The notes below the pieces were generated by a model. That model was not told the origin of the DNA, searched no databases, and saw only the letters and a list, made by a program, of their open reading frames with translations. Of a DNA stretch of 64,000 nt, positions 26,976-39,024 are shown piece by piece. Source of the DNA: Pachypanchax playfairii (lineage: Eukaryota > Chordata > Actinopteri > Cyprinodontiformes > Aplocheilidae); assembly GCA_006937955.1 (NCBI GenBank), contig SSNP01000005.1, forward strand, positions 8,473,836 to 8,537,835, in the 5' to 3' direction. A program made the translations under genes and the position numbers. The stretch's first letter is position 1. Each line of letters opens with the position of its first letter.

Positions 26976-27297
26976 GAGAAAACACGTCCCTGTCGTATGT
27001 TGGGATCCCCCCTTTGTCTTGTTGCCTCCCTTCCCTCCTCTTCCTCTTCTGCTCAGGCTGCTTGCTCTATATGTGGCACTGGAGCTGCTGTAGGAATCCG
27101 GTCCAAATGTTTTCCATATTAGTTCAGAGCCCTCTCTGTTTTCAAATAGCAGTGGAGCTGGGCTTGGTAAAAAGTATGCAGGGAGGGGAAGGGAACGGGT
27201 GAGAGGCAGCCACCAGACAGACTCACCCACCCCAAACAGTGTGAGTGAAAAAGTGTTGAAGACAAACAGGGAGAAGAGTGTGAAAGCAGGAAGAAGA
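26976..27297 (+). other. sspn: sspn 5'UTR with a strong upstream 3' splice site
   Basis: CTTCTGTGTCCCTGCAG ends at 26975 and is a strong acceptor with a pyrimidine tract. The sspn ATG follows 322 nt later, so an upstream non-coding sspn exon is likely. A different frame stays open from 26978 to 27202 but is not conserved-looking. Confidence 0.4.
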
Positions 27298-30262
27298 ATG
27301 GGACAGGGGTGGAAAGGTTCCTCAGACAAGAAGGAGGGCAAGAAGAAGAAGAAGAGAGATGAAAGTCCAACACCAGAGGACAGCAAAAAGTGCAGAGTTT
27401 GTCGTTTCCCTCTGCTCGTCGCCTTGCTGCAGCTCCTGCTGGGGGTGGGTGTCACAGCCGTGGCCTTCCTCATGTTGACTGTCAGCCCCTCACTTTTGGC
27501 CAGGGAGACGCCACACTGGGCTGGGATCATTGTAAGCTCCGTCCTTCAGCCTCTTGATTGCATGGCACATTGTATATTTCTGCATGACCCTCAGCTCTAC
27601 CTCTCGGAGCAATCAAATCCACCTTCAGGTTCAAACAGAGCGCCGTCTGAATGCATGGGCCTAGAGTTCAGATCCCTCTCAGCATGACTCCGCCTGCACG
27701 TTCGGTTATTTGGGTTGTAACTTTAAGAAGCTCTCTGCTTGGCAGATGAGTTGGGACATTCAATCCCAGCAAAGCATCTTCAACTTCAGAAACACTACCG
27801 TTACTAATACACACACTGATTTCAACCTCTCCAAACTTTTTATCTGCCACCTTACAAACACCAACAGGCATCACAGGTTTCTTTTGCTTCCCATTTATTC
27901 CATTAAAAGCTAAATCCTGAAGTCATTTTGAGGTGTAAACAATCAAATCTAATGAGCTAAAGGAAGTTAAAGTGTGTTAACAGCAGAGTGTAACAAAAAA
28001 GCAGCTAAATTCTGAGGTAAATTGAATTTGTTGGAACGTGACCTCGGGTCACGGAAACATGTTGTTCCTGTTTGGGTCCTGTTCTAGCCAATCACAGACG
28101 CCATCGGCTCTCAAAAACATCCCTGGACACCAACATCCCGAGTCATATCCTCACGAGATTCAGCCAAGTGAAAAACATTGAGGTCATCAAGAATTTTCCA
28201 GAGAATCCTGAGTGCTTAAGAACCTGGGAAAAACATTCAAATGAGATGCCGCACGTTAGTCACAAGACTCCGATCGCGCTGAAGAGATAGAGTGTGAGTC
28301 TGTGTGTGTGTGTGAGGGAGAGAGAGAGAGGATCTGCTCCAGATAGCAGCTCACTGCTTAATCACATCTTAGAAAAAAGAAATATTCAGGACAATATTCT
28401 TGTTTTTCTACTGAGCCTTAGAAAAATATAAAATAACAACAAGATCTGATGAATTAAGGACAATAATATGACTGAAAAATCCTGTTTCAAAGTACTTCAT
28501 TGATCATTTTTATGGTTAAATAGAACTAATAGATTTTCTTCTTCTTGGCTCTTTGTTGCAGCTTTGTTTAGTTTCCATCGTGGGTTTCATCCTGTACTGT
28601 GTCAACTACCAGCCTGATGAAAAAACCTCTTCTCAGTTTATTATCAAGGTGAGTTTACAGACAGGTACATCACACACAGTTTAGATCAGTTCAGCACTTA
28701 TCAAAGATTACAGAATGACGATTAACCAAAAAAAAAAAGATATTTGCAGGTGAGTTTTAGATTTCCTGTTTGGAGAAAAGGACCTGAGCACACAGGAACC
28801 TATCTGCGAAGAGAAAAACAATTCAAGTGCTTTTCTATATTAAAGTGCTCTGCTGGGATTTCTGTGGAGCAGAGCAGTTTCAGTACAGCTTAATTAGCCC
28901 CACAATACATGCAGCTGGAATTTCAAGGCAATTAGAATCAGTCCGCTATTGTTTCCAGAGATGTAACATTCCCTTTAGCTTTATTGTCAATCTATTTTAA
29001 CACGTTTAAACATGTAAATATTCCAGGATGTGAAGATGTTTCAGAGCTCTTCAGCTGTATTACACAGAAGCACAACCAATTTACAAATTTGGTCTCAATC
29101 ACTGAAATTACAAAGAGGATCTTCATTTGCATTTACAGAGCAGCGACTGGTAACATCGAAACATCTCACGACGTTGAACTGAAGTCAGTCTGAGTTCTGT
29201 TTGTTCATGTCTAGACAATCAAAATAATTTATTCTCATATTTGTCTCTTATTCAAATCTTTAAAAAGCAATGTTACGTCACGAATAAATCTCTCCTAGGA
29301 GTTATTAACGTCATTCATTTAAACAGTGTTACTCTTTTCTCCCTCGTGGATGCACCGATTTTACAGTCGTGAACGTCAGACCTCACAGATGTTGCAAAAT
29401 CACCATAAATATTGGCACAAATCGAGCTCTACTTGCATAATTCCACAAACGGCAGATAACTAAAGCAGAAACACACCTGCGAATGAGGGCTCCTGTTATG
29501 TAACTGATGGATTAAGTTGAAGGTTTAGTGTGTTTGAGATTGCATAAACAACACAAAGCCTCTGTCACATTTTCTGGATGTATTTTTAGACGGACTCTGC
29601 TGGATGTGCATTAAAGGTGGTTTGTAGCTGCCTGGCAGTGTTAACATGTGTTGTGTCTCCTTCGTGCTAAAAGCTGGGCTCCCGCTCTGAAGGTCAGACC
29701 TTGCCCCGCAGTATTGTGGGTAATCTCTTTGAACTGAATTTGCAACAGGCACTGAGCCAGAATGCTTGTTTCTAAGCCTGAGTTTTGGCCCTCTGGATTA
29801 ATCATGAGACAACAGAATCGAGCCAGATTATAATAAAAAAAAAACGTGTTTTTACTTGATCAGCTTTTTAATGATCTCAGACTGATTCTCTGCTGTTTAC
29901 AGCTGCTGTACTTCGTCCTGTGCACCACCGGCCTGGTGATTTCAGTGCTGGTTGTGGCGTTTGCTGGACACCATCACTCTCAGACCAGAGGCTTTATCTG
30001 TGAGCAGAGAGGAGAAAACTGCAAGTGCGTCATGGATGAAGGAGACCCGATCGCTCGCACCTTCACTTACGAGGGCGTCAGTGACTGTGAGGCAATCACC
30101 GGGACGCTTGCTTTCTACTTCCTGCTCCAGATCATATTGAACTTGGCCCAGGCGTTAGTCTGTGCCGTGGGCGCCTTCATCATGTGGAAGCATCGATATC
30201 AGGTCTTCTTTGCTGGGATTCAGATTGGCTCTCCTTCCAATCAGCAGTGGCAAAAAGTTTGA
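27298..30262 (+). CDS. sspn: Sarcospan, tetraspan-like dystrophin-complex protein
   Basis: Three exons join in phase 0: 27298-27531, 28562-28648 and 29903-30262. They give 226 aa plus stop; human sarcospan has 243. Sarcospan is a muscle membrane protein that stabilises the sarcoglycan subcomplex and dystrophin-glycoprotein complex. The N-terminus is cytosolic and very basic (KKEGKKKKKRDE). Four membrane helices lie at about 37-62 (FPLLVALLQLLLGVGVTAVA), 74-95, 108-133 and 185-209. The large extracellular loop between helices 3 and 4 holds the Cys cluster CEQRGENCKC and SDCEAITG. Conserved TPHWAGII and MWKHRYQVFFAGIQI match the family. The ATG has A at -3 and G at +4. The frame stays open upstream to 27199 but has no earlier ATG. 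The gene is divergent from bhlhe41 and convergent with itpr2. Confidence 0.95.
27532..28561 (+). other. sspn intron 1
   Basis: Donor GTAAGC, acceptor TTGTTGCAG. It contains a short TG/GA repeat near 28295-28330. No exon is recognised. Confidence 0.75.
28649..29902 (+). other. sspn intron 2
   Basis: Donor GTGAGT, acceptor GCTGTTTACAG. AT-rich; nothing else is recognised. Confidence 0.75.
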
Positions 30263-31055
30263 TATGATGATCAGACTGAGATCCATATCTGTAGGAATTA
30301 GAAATTAGCTTTTTTATTTGGTTATTGTGTCAGTTACAGACAAGATAAAGGAAATGTTAGAATACAACCAGAGCAACTTCGATCATTCTTCTCCTACAAA
30401 TCTGATGACTGTTGTTTTAACTAACAGTTTTCACATTATGTTCATCAGATCAGACCCCTCGCATTCGTATGAACAGACGCACCCATCCCCAAATAGACCA
30501 CTCCCACTTTAATAGAAATCAACGTTACATCACAGGATAAAGGTGATTATTCAGAGCAGTTTTACACTGAATCCTCCCACTGTGAGATAAAAAGCTCGTG
30601 TTATAATATGATTATTTATGAACAATTGTAATCCAACTTTGTCTTGTTGCATATAAAAAACTTTGATAAACAAATATTTTCTTATTGGGAAACAAAATAA
30701 TTGTTTCTAATTATCTTAATTACTGTTTTCTATGTTTAATGCAAAGCAAATGAGTTGTTATCAAATCTTTAAAACTAGTGAAACTTCTGCTCCAAACCTT
30801 AAAGTTCTCCTGGATTTAATCTCTTGGATTAACGGATCGTGTCTCTGGTGACACTCAGGACGGTTCGCTGAATAACTGTGTGCTGAAACCATCATTTGGA
30901 TTTTGCATTTTGCTTCAGTGATTTTCAAGAACAAATACTTCTAGTTGGTGTGATTCTCTGTTCTCTTGGCTGGTATTTGTAAATGTCAATTGAAGTTTGT
31001 TGAATGACGCGTCCTCAAGCTTTTGCACAATAAAACAATCAAATATTAACTGGAC
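30263..31055 (+). terminator. sspn: sspn 3'UTR and polyadenylation signal
   Basis: AT-rich 3'UTR. AATAAA at 31029-31034 is the best polyadenylation signal, giving a UTR of about 790 nt. Positions are inferred from sequence only. Confidence 0.5.
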
Positions 31056-33929
31056 ATGTCAGCAGAGACCCTCCATCTTTTCTCAGATCTGTTTTTACAA
31101 CTTTACTCATATCATCTTTATTATTTTTAATATTATTTCTGCAACCTTTGTGTGATAAACAACAAGTTTTCAGTTGAAAATCATCCGCGGTAGTAAAAAC
31201 CGGACATCTGTAACAGGATCTGGGCGGATTCCGCTTCATGAGACTGGAACCAGACTGAAACCGAGCTCTAACTTGTGAAGGTGGATGCCAGCATGACTCA
31301 ATCAGCCTGTAGGAGGCAAACTACTGCAGCCACAAAGGGGGAGGAGGGGGCACCAGCTGGGGGGAGGAAAGGGGGACTCAGACGGGCAGCTGGAGTGATG
31401 TAATTAAATCATTCACTGGGTTTGAGTTCATTCAAACTGGAAGTATCAGGCAGAAAAAGCTTTACATTTTTAAAGAAACACGATTAGCTTCAGTTCATTC
31501 GGTCCTGATGAACAAACACCGGACTGTTGTTTCAGTGGAAAATCAGATGGAGCTCAAACAGCAACCAGTCAAATGTTACTTCTTCTTTTTCATCTGTTTC
31601 TAATAAATAAAAAGATTTCGTAACTAAAAATAACCTCCAGTGTGGTTTTTCAGGAGCATCAGTAATGTGTGCGGTGACAAAACATTGTGCACTTTTATGT
31701 TGTTGTACAAAAGTCCTAAATCATCCCTCATATCTTCTAAGGAGCCAGAAGTTTGTGTAATCAATCCTGATCAACAGATTCATTTTTTTATCCTGTACCT
31801 GAGGATTTACAGAGGAGTGTGTGTGTGTGTGTGTGTTTGTGTGTGTTAAGTCTCATAAGACTGACTTGTGATTCAATAAAGCAGAAAAAAGGCTCCTGAA
31901 CTCAGGAGATGAACCCATGTTTACATATAATAAACCAAATTTAAACTAGATCTAATTTCTTTCCATTATTCTATTTGAAACATACATATGTTATGAATAT
32001 GAATACTATAAGAAGTGGAAACCAAAATTAAGATTTATGACATCATAAAGATACAAAGTCATCCATGTTTACTGGGATCAGAACTGCTCGTGCGTTTAAA
32101 TGGAGGCGATCACGTTACAGACCTCATTGTTGGGGTTTTTTATGTGCTTGTTTTGTGTTGTGATGTCAGTCCATCATGTGATCACAAAATCTCAAACTCA
32201 CAGCCAGACACGGGAAGTCACACGCCAGTCATCATGGGGTCAGGTTTATTTATAAAAATGACAGCTGAGGAGGGAACGTTCATCTTCTGATGTGGCCATC
32301 AGGAAACACCTGATACTAACGAGTCTCTATGAGTAACTTTAACTGCACTTTAATAATTTCAGATTATTTCACCACATTTAAAGATAAAATCCTGTTTACT
32401 ATAGAAACAAATGTTGCTTCAGTTTGTCTTGTTTTTCAGTTTATTACAGCTGATCCAATCAAAGTACCTCTTAGATGTCTTTATTTGTTCTATCTGAATA
32501 CACAAATTATAAAACCTCTGATGGTGGTTTATAAAAAAAAAACTAAAATAGTGTCAAAAGTTGTGTTTACAACAAGCCGCTGCTCATTTGGATTTAAAAT
32601 CTGGCAGAGAAGATGAGATGAAGTCGACCAGCATTTCTTTGCTCGACAGCTCTCACTGGTAAAAAAACAAAAAAATACAAATTCAGCAGGGTAGTTTCCG
32701 AAGCCACGCCGGCTTGACAGTTGTGTCACAATATGGCAGTGAGATTTTTGCCAGACAGTAATGATGGTCCTGATATTATCTGTTCCCCGTCTGAGAGCAA
32801 CACATTCCAGTAACGCTGCACTTTAGCCCTCATGTCTGCGCAGTGACAGCTGCTCACCATTATGGCACTGCATGAACTAATTTCAATGGCTGTCACCAGC
32901 AGCAGGAGTAAACGTAGGACTGCCAGCGTAAACAAAATACTGAAGCCAAGACGGATGGTCCTCTCTGCAGAGGGTAAATGACAGGACATGATAAAACACC
33001 AGTTTGCTTTCTGTGATTCATTTATCACCTCAAATACGGAGCACAAACACACAGATAATCAGCGAGTCGGTTTTATTCTACACACTTGTTTGCTGATTTT
33101 TTTCTCCTTATTTAAAACTATTTAACCATGTTTCACTAACAGGGCTGACAACATAGTGAAAGATTAAATGGTTACTATTTAAATTTTGCACAATTTAAAT
33201 GTTTTTTTTTCAATGTATAACTGTATATTTCTCTGATTCCTGCTGTATTTTATTTTTCCTCGACAACATGCCTGATTCTTTGTCTTTAAGTTTATTCAAC
33301 GCGACTTTTTAAAAAGTGTTATGGAACAATCAAATGTCTGAAAGCGACTGACATGAAGACTGAGGTGAAACTGCAGCCTGTGCAGGAATAAAATGTCAAG
33401 ACTAAATGGAAGCAGAGCAGCGACAGCATGTAGAATCTCTGCCACTTTTGCTTTAAATAATAAATGACTGCTTATGCTGCACGAGCTGAAACATGATTTT
33501 ATATAAATAAAGAAACAATTTCTCTCCGGTTTATGTTTTCATCATGAATAAGTACAAGTGTGAGTAACACAGTCTGCAGAATCCCATCCAGGAACATCGA
33601 GGTAAACTACTCGAAAGCTGCAAACTCAAAAACACTCGTTACTAATTTATTCTAATGGCTGACCACATAAGATGCATTTTTGTTTGGGCAGAAAGTGTCA
33701 AAAGAGAGTCGAAATCAAGAGCACGAACTCGTGTCATTAATTTGTGCAAGTTTAAATCACAAGATTTAATCAACTGCAGGCCAAGAAGCAAAGACTGTTA
33801 GAACAAATTTATCAGAACTTAAAAAAAAAAAATTAACGTGAAACATTTTTATAGAAATTAGGATTATTTACCAACATAGGAATTAGATTTAAGCAATTTC
33901 AAGTAAGTTTTACACAGGTTAATAATCAT
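31056..33929. other. sspn-itpr2 convergent intergenic region
   Basis: No gene is recognised. It contains a G-rich patch at 31335-31385 with several GGGG runs (possible G-quadruplex), a (GT)n microsatellite at 31816-31846 and AT-rich sequence. Open frames of 60-108 codons here lack splice context or family resemblance. Confidence 0.5.
31816..31846 (+). repeat. (GT)n microsatellite
   Basis: About 15 GT units with one interrupting TT. Confidence 0.9.
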
Positions 33930-34687
33930 TTTATTCACATTTTTATTATTTAAATAGACTAGAAATCTGTAAAAGCCATCTGTAGAGGTGCAGTGAACGC
34001 ATATATGAAACATCGTACAAACCACTGAAATTCAACACGTCAAACAATCCACTAAATCCAGTTACGCTTTAACTTTTCCCTTAGTTAAAAAAAAAAAAAG
34101 TGCACCAACAGCCATTGCAATGTGCTGCGTATAAAACATCAACAAATAAGGCAGCATGATTCCTTTTCAAAACAAAGAAACGTTGTTCCAGTTGTAAACT
34201 GAACATGTTCTTATAAATACTAACAGAAATCTAAACAGTGAAGGAGAGAATACTTGATCCAAGAATGGCTGCTCTTCTCCTGGAGGCTGGTGACTGACCT
34301 CTGCACCCTGATAATGCAGGACTTTAGGCAAACACATGCTGTTCATAGACTTGACAGAACTTCAGTATTTACCCAACATTTCCCAGTACCTCTGTCTGGC
34401 ACGCTCACACCACCATAACAGATGTGAGTCGTGCCTGAAGAATCAACCATCATGCAGCCAATAGGCACATAAGGCGTATTTAGTATCCAGTGAGTCAGTG
34501 TTTGTGTTTTAGAAAAAAGTATTATATCAGAAATAAGCATCAATATTTACTGGTCATGTGTAGTTTTGCATCAGAAATAACAGACAAACATGTCGGTACA
34601 AGTATTTTGTTTGTTCTTGAGGCTATGAGTACTTTAAATGATTATCTGGTTTTATAGACGAGCTGCAATCGAGTGACCTTTCACCCC
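33930..34687 (-). other. itpr2: itpr2 3'UTR
   Basis: Sequence after the itpr2 stop on the minus strand. Two AATAAA signals on that strand, at 33947-33942 and 33935-33930, suggest a UTR of roughly 750 nt. Confidence 0.5.
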
Positions 34688-37600
34688 TCAGTGTGTTGCG
34701 ATGTGATGGTTGGGTTGGAAAGGACCCATAAATCCAAGTCTTTGCTTGTTCTTCCTCTGTTCTGTCATCTGCGGGGAAACGGAAAGAGATTCAGTTTTAA
34801 TTGGGATATGCAAGTTGCAATGAAGCGTTATTACTGTAATCAGAGCCACTTAATGCTGCGTACAAAACATACATTTAAAAAAGAAATCCAAAACAGAAAC
34901 GAGATATAGGAAGTTATTTATAAACATGTTATGAAAAATAGTGCAGCAGGGTGTGTGTGACTGAACAGTGTGCATTCAAGTGGATGCTGAATTTTGGATG
35001 GAATCTACAGGAGTTCAACACTTCAGTATCTTCGTGGCTTGTAAATAGAAACTGTATTTGAATCTACAGGTACACGTCTGGGTGCCCGCTGATGACAGGA
35101 GAGTGACCCGTAAATCAGAATAATCCCAGTAGGTTTAAATTAAGATGTTTCACTTCTCAGTTGAGGGGTTTTTCTTAATTAGAACAGAAAATTGCTTAAA
35201 GTCCAAGCTTTTAAACTGAGATACTTCACAAATCCCTCGCCAACCACGTTAAGACCTTTGTTGATTTGGTCCAGTCAGGACAGAGATGATCTCCTGTGTG
35301 TTCCTTCTGGAGGAATCTGGAGAAGGTCCTGGATGGCAGGGAGTTCAATCCTGGCAATGTGTTGTGCCTATCTGGCCCCTCCTTCAGCTACTGTACAGGT
35401 CTCATTGCCAAACAGTGCGCAACCAATGATGTGTTGTTTTAAAATGTAATGATGGGGTTCATTTCATATTGTAAGACTGTGAGCGAACAGGGTGAACAGC
35501 TAGGGGCTCGGTACACATCCCTGGAGGACACCAATACTGAGTTTCTGTGTGAATGAAGCGGCATTACTAAAATAATCCCAGAGATTTATGACAAATCTGG
35601 ATGGGATTATAGTATTGAAAGCAGAGCTGTAGACTGTGAACAACATGCATGTGTTTTTGCTCATCTGTGTGGGAGATGGCCGTGGTACTAAAGCTACTGC
35701 ATCCTCTGTGGATCCGTTTGGTCTATAAGCAAACTGCAGTGGGTCAAGTGACGCAGGTAGAGAAAAAAAAAAGAAAACACAATCAAGCTGGAGTGGCTTT
35801 TAATTTTGAATGAAGCAAACACATTATATGCAAACCAGTGTTTGCATAACTACTGTTCTAGTGGGCACTTTATCATGCAAAATATCATATTCCCACTGGC
35901 TCACATGTAATTACAGCCTTCCAGAAGGGTATTTGTTCATTTGAACTTTAAGTGGAGATGAAATTATGATTGAGTGAACAAATTTGTTTAGATTAACCAA
36001 AATGTAGCCTTGACTCATTAAGAAATAAATCTGTTAGGTTTTGTCAGGTTAAAAAATACCAGATGTAACAAGAGTTCTTACACTTTTAGGAATTACTCTG
36101 AACCAAGTTTAAGTTTTACGAAACCTTTACAGTAAACAAGTGATCGAAAAGTAGAATCTCCTGCAAACTTTAAGAAAACAGTCATCTGTGAGTGTGATCA
36201 TGCACTGAACAGAAACCACAATGAATCAGATGACTCTGCTACAGTAAATGATGATTTTCTGTGCGTTTGATTCTTCTACATCCCTGTAACATAAAATCAA
36301 TGCCAAATATCTTAAATTTAGTACGAATATCATTATCGGGACACTTTTTTTTTCTCAACTTGAATCGGTTGAGCAGTTCTCACTTCAACAGGGAAAATGT
36401 TTCACAGAAAAGACTGTGTCATCTCTCGCTTTTAGGTAAAAAGTGACTGAAACAAACACAGAATTGCAACAATCCAAAAACCATGTAATGATCACATACA
36501 TTAAAGTTTCAAACAGGTCTGATGGGATGGAAGTGTGCATAGAAGAAGCTCCAAAGCTCATGGCCGATGGATGACAGTAAGAATGTAACTATTATAACTG
36601 CTAAAGAGATTAGTTTCTATTGTTTTTGTTCTTTTTAGGATTATTTATGTCCTTTGCTGTATGAACACCTTTGAGACTGATCTGAAGATCATCAACAAAA
36701 CAGTAAAAACTGATATTGTGCCCAACAGAAGCATCTTTAGTAATAGGATGAACAATAAAATTCCTTTAACGTCAACGTGGGTCAGGACGTGAGAGAAGAA
36801 TACTGTGATCTACTGTATGGAAAGATGCTGGCAGATCCAACAGAACCAGGACAGCAGGTCTACCAGAATCAGCAGCTAAATGCAGATGTGGCCCAATGAA
36901 ATTAATAACATCCTTACAAAGATGAGGTGGGATACTGTCAAGGGGGCAGAAAAATTGCACTAAATACTGAAATATTTCATGCACAGTAGGAGAGAGTCCA
37001 GTTGACAGTGATCAGAAACAGCTGGCATGTAGGAGACGAGGAGGAACCTCAAGCAGAAGTAGATAAAAACACCTAATACTGGAAAATGTTGCTTTGAAAA
37101 AGAGGAGGAATCTTTCACAGAGTGCAGGTGAAAGTCAGCTAGCAGCAGAATCAGGAGGGTCATCAGACTGTGCAGGGTGTTCAAAGAATATGAGTGTTGT
37201 GACTATTATCTGACACCAACTCAAAGAAAAATTGGAATGTTGCATCTGTACGAGCTCTCTGACACGCCATAAAGCTGCTTTTTAAAATGTCCATCAAAAC
37301 TTAGATGGTCTTTCTTTTATTTTCTTTCAATGTGCCTGTAAGTGCATCTGGGAGCAGAAGTCTCATTCAGCAACACTGATTTGGACTGTTTAAAGATCCC
37401 TGAACACGTATGAGGGTCAACGTTTCTAAAAACTCATCAGCGTTCAGGTTATTACAACATGGAGTCATTGAAGACAACAAAAAGCAAGAAGCAACACAAC
37501 ACAAACAGAAACATGTGGTTTAACCTGCAGGAAGGTAACAGTAAATCAGTGTCATTGACAGACTGAGTGAGACTGAATTAATCATGATGCAAAGAAAATG

Positions 37601-39024
37601 TTTTGCAGGAACGTTTCTTTTCCTAGTGAGAGTCAAACGGAAAGACAGCATAGACAAACGTCGGTTCCCATGATTTACACGACTGTGTCAGAAGACAATG
37701 AACGCCTCCTTCATTTCCCCCATGTCCTGGAGTGCCTCCTCCATAAGACAGTGACAGGTGAGTGGCACAGGTAAGCCAGTAAATACACCAGGTGGTGTTG
37801 AATCCAGAAAAAAACTGTTAATTTAAATGATATTTCATACAAATATCTATGGTTGGCCTTAGGGCAAGAAGAACCCGGTGATCATGTATCAAAAGAGCAG
37901 AAACATCGTGGTAATGGACACAAAACAGAGAAAAACAAAAACAAAGGAAAGCGAATCTGACAGAACGCTGCCCGGCACCATTTTGGAAAAAGACCGTGGG
38001 TCTTTTGCTCTACTCTGAGGAGCTGCTGTTAGACCTCACGTGTTTCTGCATAAACAGACTCACCTCTCCTAGTGAGTGTATAAAATTCTGTTTACCACAA
38101 ATACAGAAAAACATCCTCCTTGCAACATGATTTATATAATAGCATGACTTCCTATTAGTCAACACACACACACAGCAGAAAAACTAGATGGGAATAAGAC
38201 TCCCTGCACTCCTCAAAGCAGATTTCAAGATAAAGTGTTGGTGTCTTTGCTCAAGGGCGCTTAGACAGCACACAAACCTGGTTGTTAAAAGGGGTTATAT
38301 GAGGGGTCCCAAGCAGCAGAGAGCTGTTACCAACTCTACAGCTTGCAGAGGTCAGCAGAGGATGTTGTTTTTTTATTGGAGTGTGATCCTCCCTCAGCAG
38401 GAGCTGTTTTTGCACATCTGGCAGAAGGGGAACAAGGACAGGCCTGTGACTGGAATCACATGCGGAGGAGGCAGGTGATCGGAGTGATCAGTCACACTGT
38501 AGCAGCGAAGCTAGTCATCCAAACAGCCAGAGGCTCACTGGAAGCTCTCCGTTGTGTTTGCTGCTTACGTGAGAGTCACCTGTCGAGCCGCATTCAGCAG
38601 CGTCCAGACTCTAATAGAACCCATAATTACTTGGCTCAGAACAGAGATTTATGGCAAATTGGCACTGCTGAAATGGTCGCATTCGTGTGACCTTTTCCTC
38701 TGCTGGTGTTTTGACGTAGAAAGAGCCTCTCGGTCAGGGAGCACATGGAGTTCACTGTGCATGTGGTGCACTCAACAAAACCCGCTACTGAACAACAGAA
38801 GCAATTTACTTTAGACTATTATAGTAGCACAGCATTAAAAACAAGCTAAATTGACATTGTACCTGCTCTTTGAGCTCAGCCAGCTGGCTGGAGAGCTGAG
38901 CTACCAGAGTGACAGTGTTATCCAGTTTCTCCTGCAGGGATCGTATCTCATTCTGCTCGTTGTCTCCCTCGCTGCTCACCAGAGACATGGCTCTCATGCG
39001 GGGGAACCAGTCCAAGTTCTTCTC
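34688..39024 (-). CDS. itpr2: itpr2 last two coding exons (C-terminal coiled coil and tail)
   Basis: 39024-38863 encodes [20 protein letters not shown] and then the coiled coil [20 protein letters not shown], which helps tetramer assembly and IP3 coupling. The final exon, 34768-34688, has only 27 codons ([20 protein letters not shown], then HHIATH and TGA). It lies behind the acceptor TTTCCCCGCAG, 4.1 kb further on. [10 protein letters not shown] is the conserved last-exon start of IP3 receptors, so this end is secure although the exon is too short to stand out as an open frame. Confidence 0.93.

Noticed and set aside
26826..27530. 234-codon minus-strand frame
   Set aside because: It is the antisense of the sspn first exon and leader, rich in Ser/Leu/Phe from complementary purine tracts; no recognisable domain.
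37690..38050. Short minus-strand frames considered as the ITPR2 last exon
   Set aside because: The conserved [10 protein letters not shown] exon is found at 34768-34688 with correct phase.
38188..38814. Overlapping plus-strand frames of 86-115 codons in the last itpr2 intron
   Set aside because: No splice structure or known motif; mentioned only as unexplained less AT-rich sequence.
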